Positions 9,251 to 18,561 of a stretch of DNA of 64,000 bases are shown piece after piece. The DNA lies in NCBI RefSeq assembly GCF_009689005.1, contig NZ_AP021879.1, positions 2,728,001 through 2,792,000 on the forward strand. Reading direction: 5' to 3'. A program made the translations under genes and the position numbers. The stretch's first letter is position 1. Every line of letters starts with the position of its first letter. The stretch is from Desulfosarcina ovata subsp. ovata. Its GTDB lineage: Bacteria > Desulfobacterota > Desulfobacteria > Desulfobacterales > Desulfosarcinaceae. The notes beneath the pieces are model-generated. The model did not search any database and was not told the origin of the DNA. It saw only the letters and a list, made by a program, of their open reading frames with translations.

Positions 9251-9961
9251 ATGAAAATCAAAGACACCCTCAAAGATGTGGCCTACCGGCAGGTCTTTCC
9301 GCGGGGCGGACTGCTGCTGGTAAAGCTGATTTCGAAAACCTACCGCCGCCGGTTGGTGGATCAGCATCACGAACAGGCCGCGCTCGATCGTTACGGCAGT
9401 GTGGTTTACGCTTCCTGGCACCAGCGTTTCTTTCCCGGTATCACCTTTTTTGCCACCCGCAAACCCATCGCCATCATGATCAGCCAGAGCCGAGACGGGG
9501 AGATGATCGCCCGGGTCGTGGATATCCTCGGCTGGCGCTCCGTGCGCGGATCGTCATCACGAGGCGGTACGCGCGCCCTCAAGGAAATCCGCCGGCTGAC
9601 CGGTCAGGGCTACCGCATCGGCCACATTGTGGACGGTCCCCAGGGTCCCTTCGGCGTGGTCAAACCCGGCCTCGTCACCATCGCCCAGTTCGCCGGTGCG
9701 CCCATCGTTCCGGTGATTACATCCGCCCAGCGGTGCTGGACCTTTAACAGCTGGGACCGCTTTATGGTGCCCAAGCCCTTTTCAAAGGTGATCATCCGGT
9801 TCGGGAAGCCGATCGAAGTGCCCCGGCGACTTGATGCCGACGCCTTCGAAACCTTGCGGATGGATGTGCAACACCGGATGCAGGCCATGTACGCCGATAC
9901 GGACCGGATCTGGCGGAAGCCCCGATCCATTTCGTCCTGTTTCGGCTCGTCCTCGCAATAG
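9251..9961 (+). CDS. DUF374 lysophospholipid acyltransferase-like protein
   Basis: A 236-residue protein of the DUF374 family, related to lysophospholipid and lipid A-type acyltransferases. It has 'YASWHQRFFPG' (His ~57 in the position of the family catalytic His), 'ISQSRDGEMIARV', 'GSSSRGGTRALKEI' and 'HIVDGPQGPFGVVKPG', the standard order of motifs. 'PIVPVITSAQRCWTFNSWDRF' follows. Proteins of this family often accompany Kdo transferase or lipid A genes in Gram-negative bacteria; no such genes are here. Substrate is unknown, but acylation of an envelope lipid at the inner membrane is the likely role. Its start is ATG 9251; the upstream intergenic region carries element A. Confidence 0.8.
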   Translation: MKIKDTLKDVAYRQVFPRGGLLLVKLISKTYRRRLVDQHHEQAALDRYGSVVYASWHQRFFPGITFFATRKPIAIMISQSRDGEMIARVVDILGWRSVRGSSSRGGTRALKEIRRLTGQGYRIGHIVDGPQGPFGVVKPGLVTIAQFAGAPIVPVITSAQRCWTFNSWDRFMVPKPFSKVIIRFGKPIEVPRRLDADAFETLRMDVQHRMQAMYADTDRIWRKPRSISSCFGSSSQ

Positions 9962-10120
9962 CCCCCCTGGTCGACCGTTTCCATCCGCCCCATGGTGTCG
10001 GTCCCGGTTTGTCACTTTTTATCTATTCGCTTGTTTCCACTTATCCGGCAAATATGCTAATTAAAGGGGGCGACACGCCATCACGCTTGTAAAAGAGTTC
10101 AGCCATCGGAGGGAGAAAAG

Positions 10121-10696
10121 ATGAAAAGAGGATGGTTCGCCATCGCCGTAGCCGTACTGACCACCCTGGGATGCGCAGGCGTCCAGGTCAGCCAGGACTA
10201 TGACCCGGCGACAGACTTCGTTTCGCTTTCAACGTTCGCCTGGGCCACTCCCACCCAGGAAAAAACCGGTGATCCGCGCATCGACAATCCACTTCAGGAT
10301 ACCCGTATCCGCCGGTCCGTGGAACGGACGCTCAGCGGAAAGGGCTACCGCTTGGTAACCCTGAGCAAACCGACGTTTCGGGTGCGTTATCAATACGTGC
10401 TGCGCCAGCGAATCAACACCAGTGGCAGCAGCGGCGGCGTCGGATTCGGTGTCGGTGTCGGCAGTTTCGGCCGCCGTGGCGGTATCGCCATCGGCACGGG
10501 CACGGGCAGCGCGGTGGACACATACGATGAGGCGTCCTTGGTGATCGACGTGATCGCCGATGGATCCGACAGGATGCTCTGGCGGGGTACCGGCACCCAC
10601 CGCTACAAGGCCTATGACGATCCGGCCACGGCCACGGCGGACATCGACCGCCTGGTGGAAAACATATTGGCCCAGTTTCCGCCTGAAACGAAATAG
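10121..10696 (+). CDS. DUF4136 lipoprotein
   Basis: A 191-residue predicted lipoprotein: positively charged start (MKRG), hydrophobic core and lipobox LTTLGCAG with Cys at about residue 18. After it comes 'DYDPATDFVSLSTFAW', the usual opening of DUF4136 (a beta-rich outer-membrane lipoprotein domain of unknown role), a Gly/Ser-rich middle (about residues 103-125, 'SSGGVGFGVGVGSFG') and 'LVIDVIADGSDRMLWRGTG', which is the other family hallmark. A strong GGAGG ribosome site lies before the ATG. The gene precedes the large unknown membrane protein by 144 bp. Confidence 0.8.
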   Translation: MKRGWFAIAVAVLTTLGCAGVQVSQDYDPATDFVSLSTFAWATPTQEKTGDPRIDNPLQDTRIRRSVERTLSGKGYRLVTLSKPTFRVRYQYVLRQRINTSGSSGGVGFGVGVGSFGRRGGIAIGTGTGSAVDTYDEASLVIDVIADGSDRMLWRGTGTHRYKAYDDPATATADIDRLVENILAQFPPETK

Positions 10697-10840
10697 CCAA
10701 CCGTTTATCGGGCATTATAAGGAAACGGCCCCAGCCCGGATCATTTTTTCGTCGGCGCGGCCTCCCGTTTCCCTACCCAATATGTTGTGCCTGGCCTGGG
10801 ACCGGTTTTTCCGGATCGGTCAATTTCCCACGGAGATCCA

Positions 10841-13800
10841 TTGAGCATTCTCTTCGACAAACGCGACCGCGACCTGCTGAACATCGTCAATGGTGTGCTG
10901 AGCCAGTCCACACCGGACACCATTGGCAAAAAGGGCCTGTTTCCCTGGTTTCACCCCCACGGCATCAAGGAACTGGCCGAAACGCGGGGGCTGCGCATCG
11001 CCTACGCCGTCATCCACCTGCTCAAATCCCTGGATGCCGGCGACATCGAGGACCGCCTCAGCGCCCTGCGCAGCCTGCGCGACGAAGTGCTGCACGCGTC
11101 GGCCGGCAGCATGCCCAAAAATGCCGCCCGGGTGCTGCTCTCGATCATGAAGGACCTGGTCCGCGCCCATGGGGACGAAACCGAACAGCTTCGCCTGGCC
11201 CATGATTTCAGGCGCGTGGCCAGCGGAATGCCCCGCATTGTCCGGGCCATGTTGCGCCGCTACCACCTTTTGGAAATGCCCGAAACCTGGAATCAGCTTG
11301 GCTTCGACGATCACGTGCACGACATCAACACCAAGGGTCGCAAGTCGGCCTCGCACCTGATCATGGATGCCTGGATCAAGGGCATCCGCAGGCTGCGGGT
11401 CATCTACTACAACTTCATCGACCCGCCGTCGGCCGCCGAGTTGCTCGAAGCCGCCCAGATCATGGGCGTACAGATGCGGATCGGAATCGAGTTCTCGGCC
11501 CGTTTCCGGGACAAGTACATCCAGCTGATCTGGGTTCCGCGAGGATTCCATGACGCCCAGTCGTTCCTCTGCTTCCTGGCCGAAGAAGCGGTGCGCAGAC
11601 TCATGGACCAGGGCCGGGAGGTCACCCGCTACCGCCAGCGGTATGTGCTTGACATTCTGGAGGCCTTCAACCGGACGCACCGGCGCTCGATCAATGCCGA
11701 CCTCGGGATCGACCTGCCGCCGTTGGATGCCGGCGCATTCCTGAATTTCGTGCGGCCCGGCCAGCCCTCCATTCTGCACCTGGCCAAGTACATTCATCTC
11801 CGGCTCATGCCGTTGATGCAACGGCGGGTGGCGGATCTGCGCGAAGCCTATACCCAGGGCGATGAGCGCCGCCGTCAAGCCATTGCCACGCAGGTCGACC
11901 GGATGAACGACCTCGATTCGGAAATCATTGTACGGCGGTTTTTGCGGGCCTCGGCCAACCCCGAGATCCCCGACCCCAACCAAGTGCGCAATGACCCGGA
12001 TACACCGGCGCTGCTGTGCCTCTCTCCGCGCCAGCTCCTGGAGCGGGTCACGGATCTGCACACCGGATACCGGGTGACCCTGAACCTGACCGATCTGTTG
12101 CCCGAAGACGTGGTCGAGATCCTCTACGACTGTGACGGGCTGATCACCCGTCTCGAAATTTTCAATCTCAAGGACTACACCAGCGGCAAAGCCGGCCATA
12201 TCGAGGAAATCAGCGAACTTCAGCTGGCCATCAACCAAGGCAACGCCATCAACCTGAAGCGGGTGATCCGGCACATGGTCAAGCGACTGGCCACCGCGCC
12301 ACCGGCCGAGGGAAAAACGGACCGGATAGAAAAACTGGGGATGATCCTTCACGATATCTCCGCCTTCTCGGCCATGTATGCGCCCATGCATCTCGAACCG
12401 CGTCTCGGCAGCGACTCCACCGGCCACTCGGCACGCATGTATGGCATGGGGCTGGCGATCCTGGAGAGCCTGCCGTCAACGGCCCGCCGGCTCTGCCGCA
12501 AAAAAGGACAGGCGGTGACGGGAACGGACCCGATTATCGCCCCCCTTTCCCGCGCTTCGGATGAACGTTCCAGGCGACGATTGATTCCGTTTCAGATCCC
12601 GGTTTACAAACGCATCACCTATGTCCCCTACGAAAGTCCCAAGGGATCCCAGGGTATTTACCAGCGGCTGCAGCAGCGGCTGCCGATGCTCAAACTGCTG
12701 GGCAAGACCCGTCAGCTGGACTGGCTGGTCCAACCCCATATGACCCGCATGGTTCCTAAGGGCAACGTGGTCACCCTGGGCGGCATCGCCAACCGGTCGG
12801 ACAACGGCCTGCGTCTTCTCCCTGAGCAAAGCGAAAAATCCAAAGGCAGGTGTTTCCCCGCCTATTTGAACAGCAAGGTCAGCAACGGCCTTAAAATTCT
12901 CCTGGGGTTCATTCCGGCCTTTCTCTCTTTTTACCTGACCAACGACTGGTGGGTTCTGGCCTATCTGGGGGCCTTTATCTGGTTCGGCATTACCGGCGTC
13001 CGCAACATCGTCCAGTCGGTACTGGGCGGTGGTGGCATCGGGCGTTCCCCCCTATTGCACTGGAATGAGTACGTCAGCTGGGTACGCATCTCCGACTCGC
13101 TGCTGTTTACCGGATTTTCCGTGCCGCTTCTGGACTTTCTGGTCAAAACCGTCCTGCTGGACCGGCTCATGGGGGTGACCACGGCCACCAACCCCATACT
13201 GCTGTATACGGTCATGGCCGTGGCCAACGGCATCTATCTCTCCAGCCACAACCTCTTCCGCGGCTTTCCCCGGGGAGCGGTTTACGCCAATTTTTTTCGC
13301 AGTGTGCTCTCGATTCCGATCGCCATCCTCTTCAATATGCTCATCGGTGCGGTCATGGGGGTGCTCGGTGTGGTGGGCATCGAAAGCCACCTACAAAAGT
13401 GGGCCGCGGTCATCTCGAAGGCTGCATCGGACACGGTGGCCGGCATCATCGAAGGCACGGTGGACCGCTTCAGCAACATCGAAATCCGTTTTCAGGATTA
13501 TGCGGACACCCTGTCCCAGCTGTTTGCCACCTATGGTCAGCTGGAGACGCAGCTGCCGGAACTCAATGTGTGGGAAACCCTGGACGCCATCGAGCAGAAC
13601 CGCATCGACGCCAACACCGACACCAAGGGGCTGGAAAAACTGATCGTCATCGGCGCTCTGGACCTGCTTTACTTTTGGATGTACCAACCCCGGGCGCGGA
13701 CGGCATTCAAATACCTGTTCAAAACTCTTTCCGATGAAGAAAAGCGAATTCTGGCGGGCTGTCAGGCAATTCTCAAACGCGAGCGGGAAATCAGCCAGAT

Positions 13801-13966
13801 GTTTATCGACGGCGTGGTGGGAATGAATTTTTCCAAAGGACTTTCATTCTATCTGCAGTGCGCACCGGGATATCTCAAGGCCATGCGGCGGCTGTTGGCT
13901 CAAAGTGCGGCCGAGAGCGGGCCCGGGGGCGACACCACCGGCGCATCTGACCCCACAGACAAGTAA
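10841..13966 (+). CDS. Large membrane protein of unknown function
   Basis: I do not recognise this 1041-residue protein. The start is taken as TTG 10841 because GGAG sits 5-6 bases upstream; an open frame extends back to 10787 without a ribosome site. The first ~680 residues are soluble-looking, helix-rich and charged, with a block 'AAELLEAAQIMGVQMRIGIE' that resembles a PHP/TIM-barrel strand-helix pair, though the metal-binding His pattern is not obvious. From about residue 685 to 870 there are several hydrophobic segments ('LLGFIPAFLSFYLTNDWWVLAYLGAFIWFGI', split here by residues of each helix; 'IPIAILFNMLIGAVMGVLGVV'), then a soluble C-terminal ~170 residues. It ends 3 bases from the convergent small lipoprotein. 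GC content and codon use look native. Confidence 0.7.
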   Translation: MSILFDKRDRDLLNIVNGVLSQSTPDTIGKKGLFPWFHPHGIKELAETRGLRIAYAVIHLLKSLDAGDIEDRLSALRSLRDEVLHASAGSMPKNAARVLLSIMKDLVRAHGDETEQLRLAHDFRRVASGMPRIVRAMLRRYHLLEMPETWNQLGFDDHVHDINTKGRKSASHLIMDAWIKGIRRLRVIYYNFIDPPSAAELLEAAQIMGVQMRIGIEFSARFRDKYIQLIWVPRGFHDAQSFLCFLAEEAVRRLMDQGREVTRYRQRYVLDILEAFNRTHRRSINADLGIDLPPLDAGAFLNFVRPGQPSILHLAKYIHLRLMPLMQRRVADLREAYTQGDERRRQAIATQVDRMNDLDSEIIVRRFLRASANPEIPDPNQVRNDPDTPALLCLSPRQLLERVTDLHTGYRVTLNLTDLLPEDVVEILYDCDGLITRLEIFNLKDYTSGKAGHIEEISELQLAINQGNAINLKRVIRHMVKRLATAPPAEGKTDRIEKLGMILHDISAFSAMYAPMHLEPRLGSDSTGHSARMYGMGLAILESLPSTARRLCRKKGQAVTGTDPIIAPLSRASDERSRRRLIPFQIPVYKRITYVPYESPKGSQGIYQRLQQRLPMLKLLGKTRQLDWLVQPHMTRMVPKGNVVTLGGIANRSDNGLRLLPEQSEKSKGRCFPAYLNSKVSNGLKILLGFIPAFLSFYLTNDWWVLAYLGAFIWFGITGVRNIVQSVLGGGGIGRSPLLHWNEYVSWVRISDSLLFTGFSVPLLDFLVKTVLLDRLMGVTTATNPILLYTVMAVANGIYLSSHNLFRGFPRGAVYANFFRSVLSIPIAILFNMLIGAVMGVLGVVGIESHLQKWAAVISKAASDTVAGIIEGTVDRFSNIEIRFQDYADTLSQLFATYGQLETQLPELNVWETLDAIEQNRIDANTDTKGLEKLIVIGALDLLYFWMYQPRARTAFKYLFKTLSDEEKRILAGCQAILKREREISQMFIDGVVGMNFSKGLSFYLQCAPGYLKAMRRLLAQSAAESGPGGDTTGASDPTDK

Positions 13967-13969
13967 GAA

Positions 13970-14248
13970 TTACTCATCCGACGCTTTCCTGGGTTTGAAC
14001 CAACTGGCCCGCTCCCAGCGCCATCCCTTGGCCTTCATGCACGCCTTGATCAGTTTCATCTCATCGTAAGCGTCGTAGGTGGTCGGTGGCTCGTCCCGGA
14101 TCTCGGCACGCACCGACATCTCGCAGTCGGCGTGATCGGACGCCCACATACGATCGGGTTTGGTGGGATGATAGGGCTTGTGGGTACAGGCCGCCATACC
14201 CATGATGGCGCCTGCCGTCACGACCAATAAAAAGGGGGATGTTTTCAT
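13970..14248 (-). CDS. Small lipoprotein, unknown function
   Basis: A 92-residue protein with a lipoprotein signal: MKTS, hydrophobic stretch, and GMAAC (Cys at about residue 21). The mature part is short, with two further Cys (one in 'DCEMSV', one in 'KACMKAKGWRW') that may form a disulfide, and a basic C terminus. A good ribosome site (AAAAGAGG, 5 bases from ATG) supports it. It is followed on the same strand by the upstream DsbA-like gene, 43 bp away, so the two may be co-transcribed and the DsbA-like protein could oxidise it; that is an inference. No family recognised. Confidence 0.65.
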   Translation of the reverse strand: MKTSPFLLVVTAGAIMGMAACTHKPYHPTKPDRMWASDHADCEMSVRAEIRDEPPTTYDAYDEMKLIKACMKAKGWRWERASWFKPRKASDE

Positions 14249-14291
14249 TAAAGCCTCTTTTCCCGTAAGGTACCTTTGGCAGCCAAACGGA

Positions 14292-15125
14292 TCAGCGGTC
14301 CAACTCGCGAATGATCAATTCGGGCAGACGGCCCAGGTCGCGGTTGGAAATCCGTTTGCCATTGAGAAAAACCGACGGTGTGCCGGTCACCCCGATGGCC
14401 TCTCCGTTGGCCACGTCCTCGTTGATCACCTTGCGGATCGCCTCCGACTGGCGGTCTTTCCCGAACTGTTCCATGTCCAGTTCCAGCTCGCCGGCGATCT
14501 CCATGATCTTGGCTTCGCTGACCTGATTGTGGTTTTCCAGCAGCCTGCTGTGAAACTCCCAGAACTTCCCCTGCTTGCCGGCCGCCAGGGCGGCCATGGC
14601 CCCCTGCCGGGCAAACCGGTGGCTGCCAAGGGGAAAATGTTTGATGGCATAACGGACATCTTCGGAAAACTGGAGCAGGATCTGCTCCTCGACAAACTTC
14701 TCCAGGCGGGCGCAGTAGGGGCACTGGTAATCGTCGAAAACCACCACGGTAACCCGGGCATCGGCTGGCCCCTTGACGATGCGGTCGGTCAGGTCGATGT
14801 CGTAAATCCGGTTGAAACGGATCACCGTCAGCGCAGCGGATTTGGAGCGGGTCAGCACCAGCCGCTCGTTGTCCAGGATGGCGATGCGATCGAAATCGGC
14901 GTCAATGGCGATGCGGTCAACGGTTTTCTGGTCGTCAATGGCGTATATCAGCACCGCTTTGGGGGTGAGTAGAAAGGCCAGTCCATTTTCCGGGCTGGTG
15001 GCCACGTCAAGAATGGGAGCACCAACGTCAGCACGGAAAAGGGTTTCGACTTCCACGGCTGCAAAAACAGTGGGCGCCATGAGAAAAACCGCCACCATGA
15101 TGGTCCACTTCAGATGTCGATACAT
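14292..15125 (-). CDS. DsbA/DsbC-like thioredoxin-fold protein, exported
   Basis: A 277-residue protein with an N-terminal signal peptide (hydrophobic residues ~8-22, cleavage likely after VFA). Residues ~25-125 form an unassigned domain; the rest is a thioredoxin-4/DsbA-type domain with 'DDYQCPYCARLEKF' (active-site CPYC, ~151-154) and the cis-proline loop 'VTGTPSVFLNG'. It probably oxidises or isomerises disulfides in the periplasm. A ribosome site AAAGGA lies 5 bases before the ATG. The CPYC dipeptide is intermediate between DsbA (CPHC) and isomerase types, so direction of catalysis cannot be told. Confidence 0.85.
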   Translation of the reverse strand: MYRHLKWTIMVAVFLMAPTVFAAVEVETLFRADVGAPILDVATSPENGLAFLLTPKAVLIYAIDDQKTVDRIAIDADFDRIAILDNERLVLTRSKSAALTVIRFNRIYDIDLTDRIVKGPADARVTVVVFDDYQCPYCARLEKFVEEQILLQFSEDVRYAIKHFPLGSHRFARQGAMAALAAGKQGKFWEFHSRLLENHNQVSEAKIMEIAGELELDMEQFGKDRQSEAIRKVINEDVANGEAIGVTGTPSVFLNGKRISNRDLGRLPELIIRELDR

Positions 15126-15279
15126 AAAATTCCTTTTACTAAAAAATGGTAAAACCGCCCGTGAGAAAAATACCGGAACCGCTGCCCGGCCATGGTCTCT
15201 GGATGGAATCGGTCAGACAGGAATGAGAAGGACAATACAACAAAACGTCGGTCGTGTGCAAGGGGCGTGACCGGGACTG

Positions 15280-15699
15280 CCAGGGCAATCGCATGTAACC
15301 TTGGTATATGATGGGCCTTACAGGGCGATCGCGTAAGGATCGTTACTATGATCCAAATCGAAATCGGGATCGCTATCGAAATCGAAAAGAAATGGGACGG
15401 AGACATGCAGGCGGGATGTTTGGCGACTTGCGGTCAATGGTTATCGGCGCCATGGGAAACTGGAAAACCGGGAACCCTTTATCGCCCTTTTATCAACCAG
15501 CGATTCCAATATACATCGTCGATTCCGATTTCGATTTCGATAAACCTGAGTTACATGCGGTTACCCTGCCGAGACAACCGACGAACGCCAAATGCCAACA
15601 TCCAAATATCAATTGAAGGATCCGGCCGATTATAAAAGGGCAGAATACCACCAATTGACATTTGTCATTTCGCATTTGACATTCAAGGGGGTTGCCCTG
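15280..15699. repeat. Compound repeat with CAGGGCAATCGCATGTAAC ends and 9-bp flanking repeats (element B)
   Basis: The left end CAGGGCAATCGCATGTAAC (15281-15299) faces an inverted end GTTACATGCGGTTACCCTG at 15550-15568 and a second, weaker end TTGCCCTG at 15692-15699. The outer flanks are CCGGGACTG (15271-15279) and CCGAGACTG (15700-15708), an 8 of 9 match at the same spacing as in element A. The left part carries ATCGAAATCG-type words (15350-15390) facing CGATTTCGATTTCG (15528-15543); the right part (15587-15684) is an inverted relative of the element A hairpin core. The right flank ends 4 bases before the stop of the MBL-fold gene. The stretch 15126-15712 has no gene. Confidence 0.65.
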
Positions 15700-15712
15700 C
15701 CGAGACTGAACG

Positions 15713-16672
15713 TCAGGCGCTGAAAGCCAACCGGGTACCGGCCATGTTGAGGATGAACCGCTCCGGCATGGCTGCCTCGATCCGCTGCACGGCCCGCCGG
15801 CCCGTGCAATGCGTGGGAACGACGTAGGTCGGGTTGAACGCATTGAGGGCATCGATGGTCGGCTGAACCACTCGATCCACGTCCGCATTGGCCAGGTGAA
15901 AGCCGCCCATGATGGCCATCACCGTATCGATACCGGTCACCTGGCGGGCATGGATCACCGTATTGACGATCCCCGAATGGGCACAGCCGGAAAGCACCAC
16001 CAGGCCCTTGCCGCGCACGTTGAAAATCATGGCCGAATCATCGTCAAATGGATCCTGCTGCGCCTTGCCGTCGATTTCACAGAACAGGTTGGGCGCTCCC
16101 TGTTCAAACTCCGTGGACCGGGGAATCCGGCCAAGGAATACCGCCATGTGGTCCAGCATGGGCGTTGGCGTTTCGCTGTCAATCACCGCCAAACCGGCGG
16201 CGGCGGCCTTTTCACGGCTTAATCCGGGCAGGTTGATGCGGACCCCGGTGGGCGTCTTCATAAAACGTGGCCCCCGGAACGCCGCTGGATGGACAACCAG
16301 CGGGAGATCCCGTTTGCCGGTCTTCTCAACCAGGGCCTCCATCCCGCCGATATGATCCAGGTGCCCGTGGGAGAGTGCCGCCGCCTCCACCCGGCCCAGG
16401 TCCACCCCCAGGGCATCGACATTAAAGGCCGCGCCGTGGGCCGAGTAGCCGAAATCGAAAAGCATGCTGCGGGACGTGTCTCCACGGCTGACGGTAACCA
16501 TGGAGGCAAAGCCGTGCTCGGCCAGGATGCTGTTTTTCATCTCTCCATCCACCACCGGCATGGCGCGCTGGATCACCTGGCTGTTGTCCTGCTGGAGCAC
16601 GTCGATGGTGTTATCCTGCAAGGTCAGGATCTCAACTCGGTCCACGGCCTTGATGTCCAGTGTCTCCCCCAT
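15713..16672 (-). CDS. MBL-fold metallo-hydrolase (COG1237-like)
   Basis: A 319-residue protein of the metallo-beta-lactamase fold. Start at ATG 16672, with AAGGAG just upstream; a longer frame to 16717 has no ribosome site. Zinc-ligand motif 'ALSHGHLDHIGGMEAL' is intact (HxHxDH), and 'VLSGCAHSGIVNTVIHAR' and 'GGFHLANADVDRVVQPTI' match the COG1237 group, named for the methanogen 7,8-dihydropterin-6-methyl-ribofuranosylaminobenzene-phosphate synthase homologues. Real substrate in bacteria is unknown. The C terminus 'YVVPTHCTGRRAVQRIEAAMP' supplies a further His ligand. It stands divergently from the polyamine cluster. Confidence 0.8.
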   Translation of the reverse strand: MGETLDIKAVDRVEILTLQDNTIDVLQQDNSQVIQRAMPVVDGEMKNSILAEHGFASMVTVSRGDTSRSMLFDFGYSAHGAAFNVDALGVDLGRVEAAALSHGHLDHIGGMEALVEKTGKRDLPLVVHPAAFRGPRFMKTPTGVRINLPGLSREKAAAAGLAVIDSETPTPMLDHMAVFLGRIPRSTEFEQGAPNLFCEIDGKAQQDPFDDDSAMIFNVRGKGLVVLSGCAHSGIVNTVIHARQVTGIDTVMAIMGGFHLANADVDRVVQPTIDALNAFNPTYVVPTHCTGRRAVQRIEAAMPERFILNMAGTRLAFSA

Positions 16673-16785
16673 GGCAGTCTCCTTTTTTATCTGAATTGTT
16701 TGTGAGTAAATGAGCAAAATTCATAACATGGATCGGTATGGGTGTCAATTGAAGGAGACATTTTTAATCTCCCTGCATTTTCGAT

Positions 16786-16812
16786 TTGTAATTAACGCAT
16801 GTTTGATATAAT
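16786..16812 (+). promoter_or_regulatory. Probable sigma-70 promoter of the polyamine cluster
   Basis: A perfect -10 box TATAAT lies at 16807-16812, preceded by TTGTAA (16786-16791) at a short 15-bp spacing, in an AT-rich stretch otherwise unusual for this GC-rich segment. The first gene begins at 16865. The -35 assignment is weak. Confidence 0.45.
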
Positions 16813-16864
16813 GCGGCGGCGATTTCTTGGTATTTTCATCCTCATCAGGAGAAAGGATCGGAAG

Positions 16865-17422
16865 ATGGAAAAGCTCATTCCCAAACGCATGTTCTTCACC
16901 AAGGGCGTCGGTTATCACCGCAACAAACTGCAGAGTTTCGAGCTGGCCCTTCGCGACGCCGGCGTGGAGATCTGCAACCTAGTGACCATCTCCAGCATCT
17001 ACCCGCCCCAGTGCAAAATCATCTCCCGCCAGGAGGGGGTGCAGAACCTGGTCCCCGGACAGATCACCTTCGTGGTCATGGCCAGGCAGGAGACCAACGA
17101 GCCCTCACGCCTCGTCCACGCGGCCGTGGGTCTGGCCCGTCCGATGAACAAGGATCAGTACGGCTATATTTCCGAGCACCACGGCTTTGGCCAGAACAGC
17201 CAGCAATCCGGCGACTTCGCCGAGGATCTGGCCGCCACCATGCTGGCCTCCACCCTGGGTTTCGAACTCGATGCGGACAAGGCCTGGGACGAGCGCAAAC
17301 AGCTCTACATCGCCGGCAAGGACCGTCAGTTCGTCAGCCGCAGCGTCGCCAAATCGGCCCACGGCCACAAGGACGGGCTGTGGACCACGGTAGTGGCGCT
17401 GGCCGTCATGCTGCTGGTGTAG
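16865..17422 (+). CDS. pdaD: Pyruvoyl-dependent arginine decarboxylase
   Basis: A 185-residue PvlArgDC, converting arginine to agmatine and CO2. Self-cleavage at 'TISSIYPP' between Ser43 and Ser44 is expected to turn Ser44 into the pyruvoyl cofactor of the alpha chain; 'LVTISSIYPPQCKII' matches the family consensus exactly. 'YISEHHGFGQ' further on is the conserved acidic/His substrate-binding region. Start is ATG 16865 with GGATCGGAAG upstream; the frame is open to 16799 without a ribosome site. It is first of three polyamine genes (DHS-like enzyme, agmatinase), which together give a route from arginine to putrescine and probably homospermidine. Length matches archaeal and chlamydial homologues. 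Confidence 0.9.
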   Translation: MEKLIPKRMFFTKGVGYHRNKLQSFELALRDAGVEICNLVTISSIYPPQCKIISRQEGVQNLVPGQITFVVMARQETNEPSRLVHAAVGLARPMNKDQYGYISEHHGFGQNSQQSGDFAEDLAATMLASTLGFELDADKAWDERKQLYIAGKDRQFVSRSVAKSAHGHKDGLWTTVVALAVMLLV

Positions 17423-17493
17423 ATGTAAATCGCATTGCCACCAAAGCAGGTCGCTTTCGAGCGGTCTGCCCGGATCCATTAAAGGAACATCCC

Positions 17494-18561
17494 ATGAGTA
17501 AAGAATCGCTGTTCAGACACGCCCCGGATATCGTGCCCGAAAAACTGGCCAAAGGCCTGAGCGTCCCCGATCTGGTGGATCTGATGGGCCGGACCTGTTT
17601 CGAGGCCCGCAATGTGCGCCGGGCGGCCACGCTTTTCCGGCGCATGATCGATCAGGGGGACACCATCTGGCTGGGAATTGCCGGGGCCGGCATCGCCGGT
17701 GGCATGGGCGGCATGGTCATCTCGCTGATCGAGGCCGGTTTCGTCAATGTCATCTGCTCCACCGGCGCCCAGGTCTATCACGACCTGCATTTCGCTTTTG
17801 ACCTGCCGGTCAAGTCGATCCATCCCAACTGGGACGACGACCAGCTGCGTCGTCACGGCGACACGCGCATCTACGATATCGGGATCCGGGAGAAGGAGAC
17901 CCTGGAAGCTCAGGACGCCATTGTGCGGCGATTCGTCAAGGAACGCTACGAGCAGCTCTCCCAAGGCCCCCTCTCCTCATGGGAATTCAACCACCAGCTG
18001 GGACTTTGGGTGGCCGAAACCGCGCCCCATCCCGAGCTCAGTTTCACCGCTGCCGCGGCCCGCTGCGGAGTACCGCTCTTCTGGGATTCGTTGGCCAACC
18101 ACTCCATCGCCATGAACCTGGCACGCACCGATCGCGAAGGGTTGCCGGTCCAGCTTTCGGCCCAGAAGGATATCGTTCACTCGGCGGCCATCGCCTTTGG
18201 TGCCGAGCAGACCGGTTTCGTCGAACTGGGTGGCGGCGGCCCCAAAAACTTCATCCAGCAGACCGGCCCCACCATCAGCCAGATCCTGGGCATCGACTTC
18301 GAAGGCGCTGACCGCGGAATCCAGATCGGCACGGCCGTGGAACGGGAGGGCAGCCTCTCCAGCTGCACCTTCGGCGAAGCGGTCACCTGGGGCAAGTACC
18401 AGCAGGCCGACGAGGCCAACCTGGTGCAGGTGTGGGGCGAGTACAGCATCATCTTTCCCCTTCTGGCCGCCTATGTGACCGACCTGTGCCCGCCCCGGCC
18501 ACCGGCCGGTCTGTGCGGCCGCATGGGCGATTGGGTCAGGAAACTGGAGGTGGCCCGATGA
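17494..18561 (+). CDS. Deoxyhypusine synthase-like (homospermidine synthase-type) enzyme
   Basis: A 355-residue member of the deoxyhypusine synthase family (COG1899), NAD-dependent aminobutyl transferases. ATG 17494 follows AAAGGA. The Rossmann part shows 'GIAGAGIAGGMGGMVISL' and 'STGAQVYHDLHF'; the active-site lysine motif is 'EAVTWGKYQ' (Lys301), equivalent to the human SWGK lysine. Bacteria lack eIF5A, so known bacterial homologues instead make homospermidine from putrescine or act on other amines. Its position between arginine decarboxylase and agmatinase genes supports a polyamine substrate (putrescine or agmatine). The stop codon overlaps the agmatinase start (ATGA), so the two are translationally coupled. 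Confidence 0.85.
   Translation: MSKESLFRHAPDIVPEKLAKGLSVPDLVDLMGRTCFEARNVRRAATLFRRMIDQGDTIWLGIAGAGIAGGMGGMVISLIEAGFVNVICSTGAQVYHDLHFAFDLPVKSIHPNWDDDQLRRHGDTRIYDIGIREKETLEAQDAIVRRFVKERYEQLSQGPLSSWEFNHQLGLWVAETAPHPELSFTAAAARCGVPLFWDSLANHSIAMNLARTDREGLPVQLSAQKDIVHSAAIAFGAEQTGFVELGGGGPKNFIQQTGPTISQILGIDFEGADRGIQIGTAVEREGSLSSCTFGEAVTWGKYQQADEANLVQVWGEYSIIFPLLAAYVTDLCPPRPPAGLCGRMGDWVRKLEVAR

Noticed and set aside
10820-12427. 535-codon minus-strand frame opposite the large unknown membrane protein
   Set aside because: Because the sense gene is itself unknown I compared both; the sense frame is longer, has a ribosome site, membrane helices and normal composition, while the antisense one is His/Gln/Gly-rich like other shadows.
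15348-15635. Open frames of about 95-100 codons in the region of element B
   Set aside because: They are made of the ATCGAAATCG-type repeats and lack any ribosome site or family resemblance.
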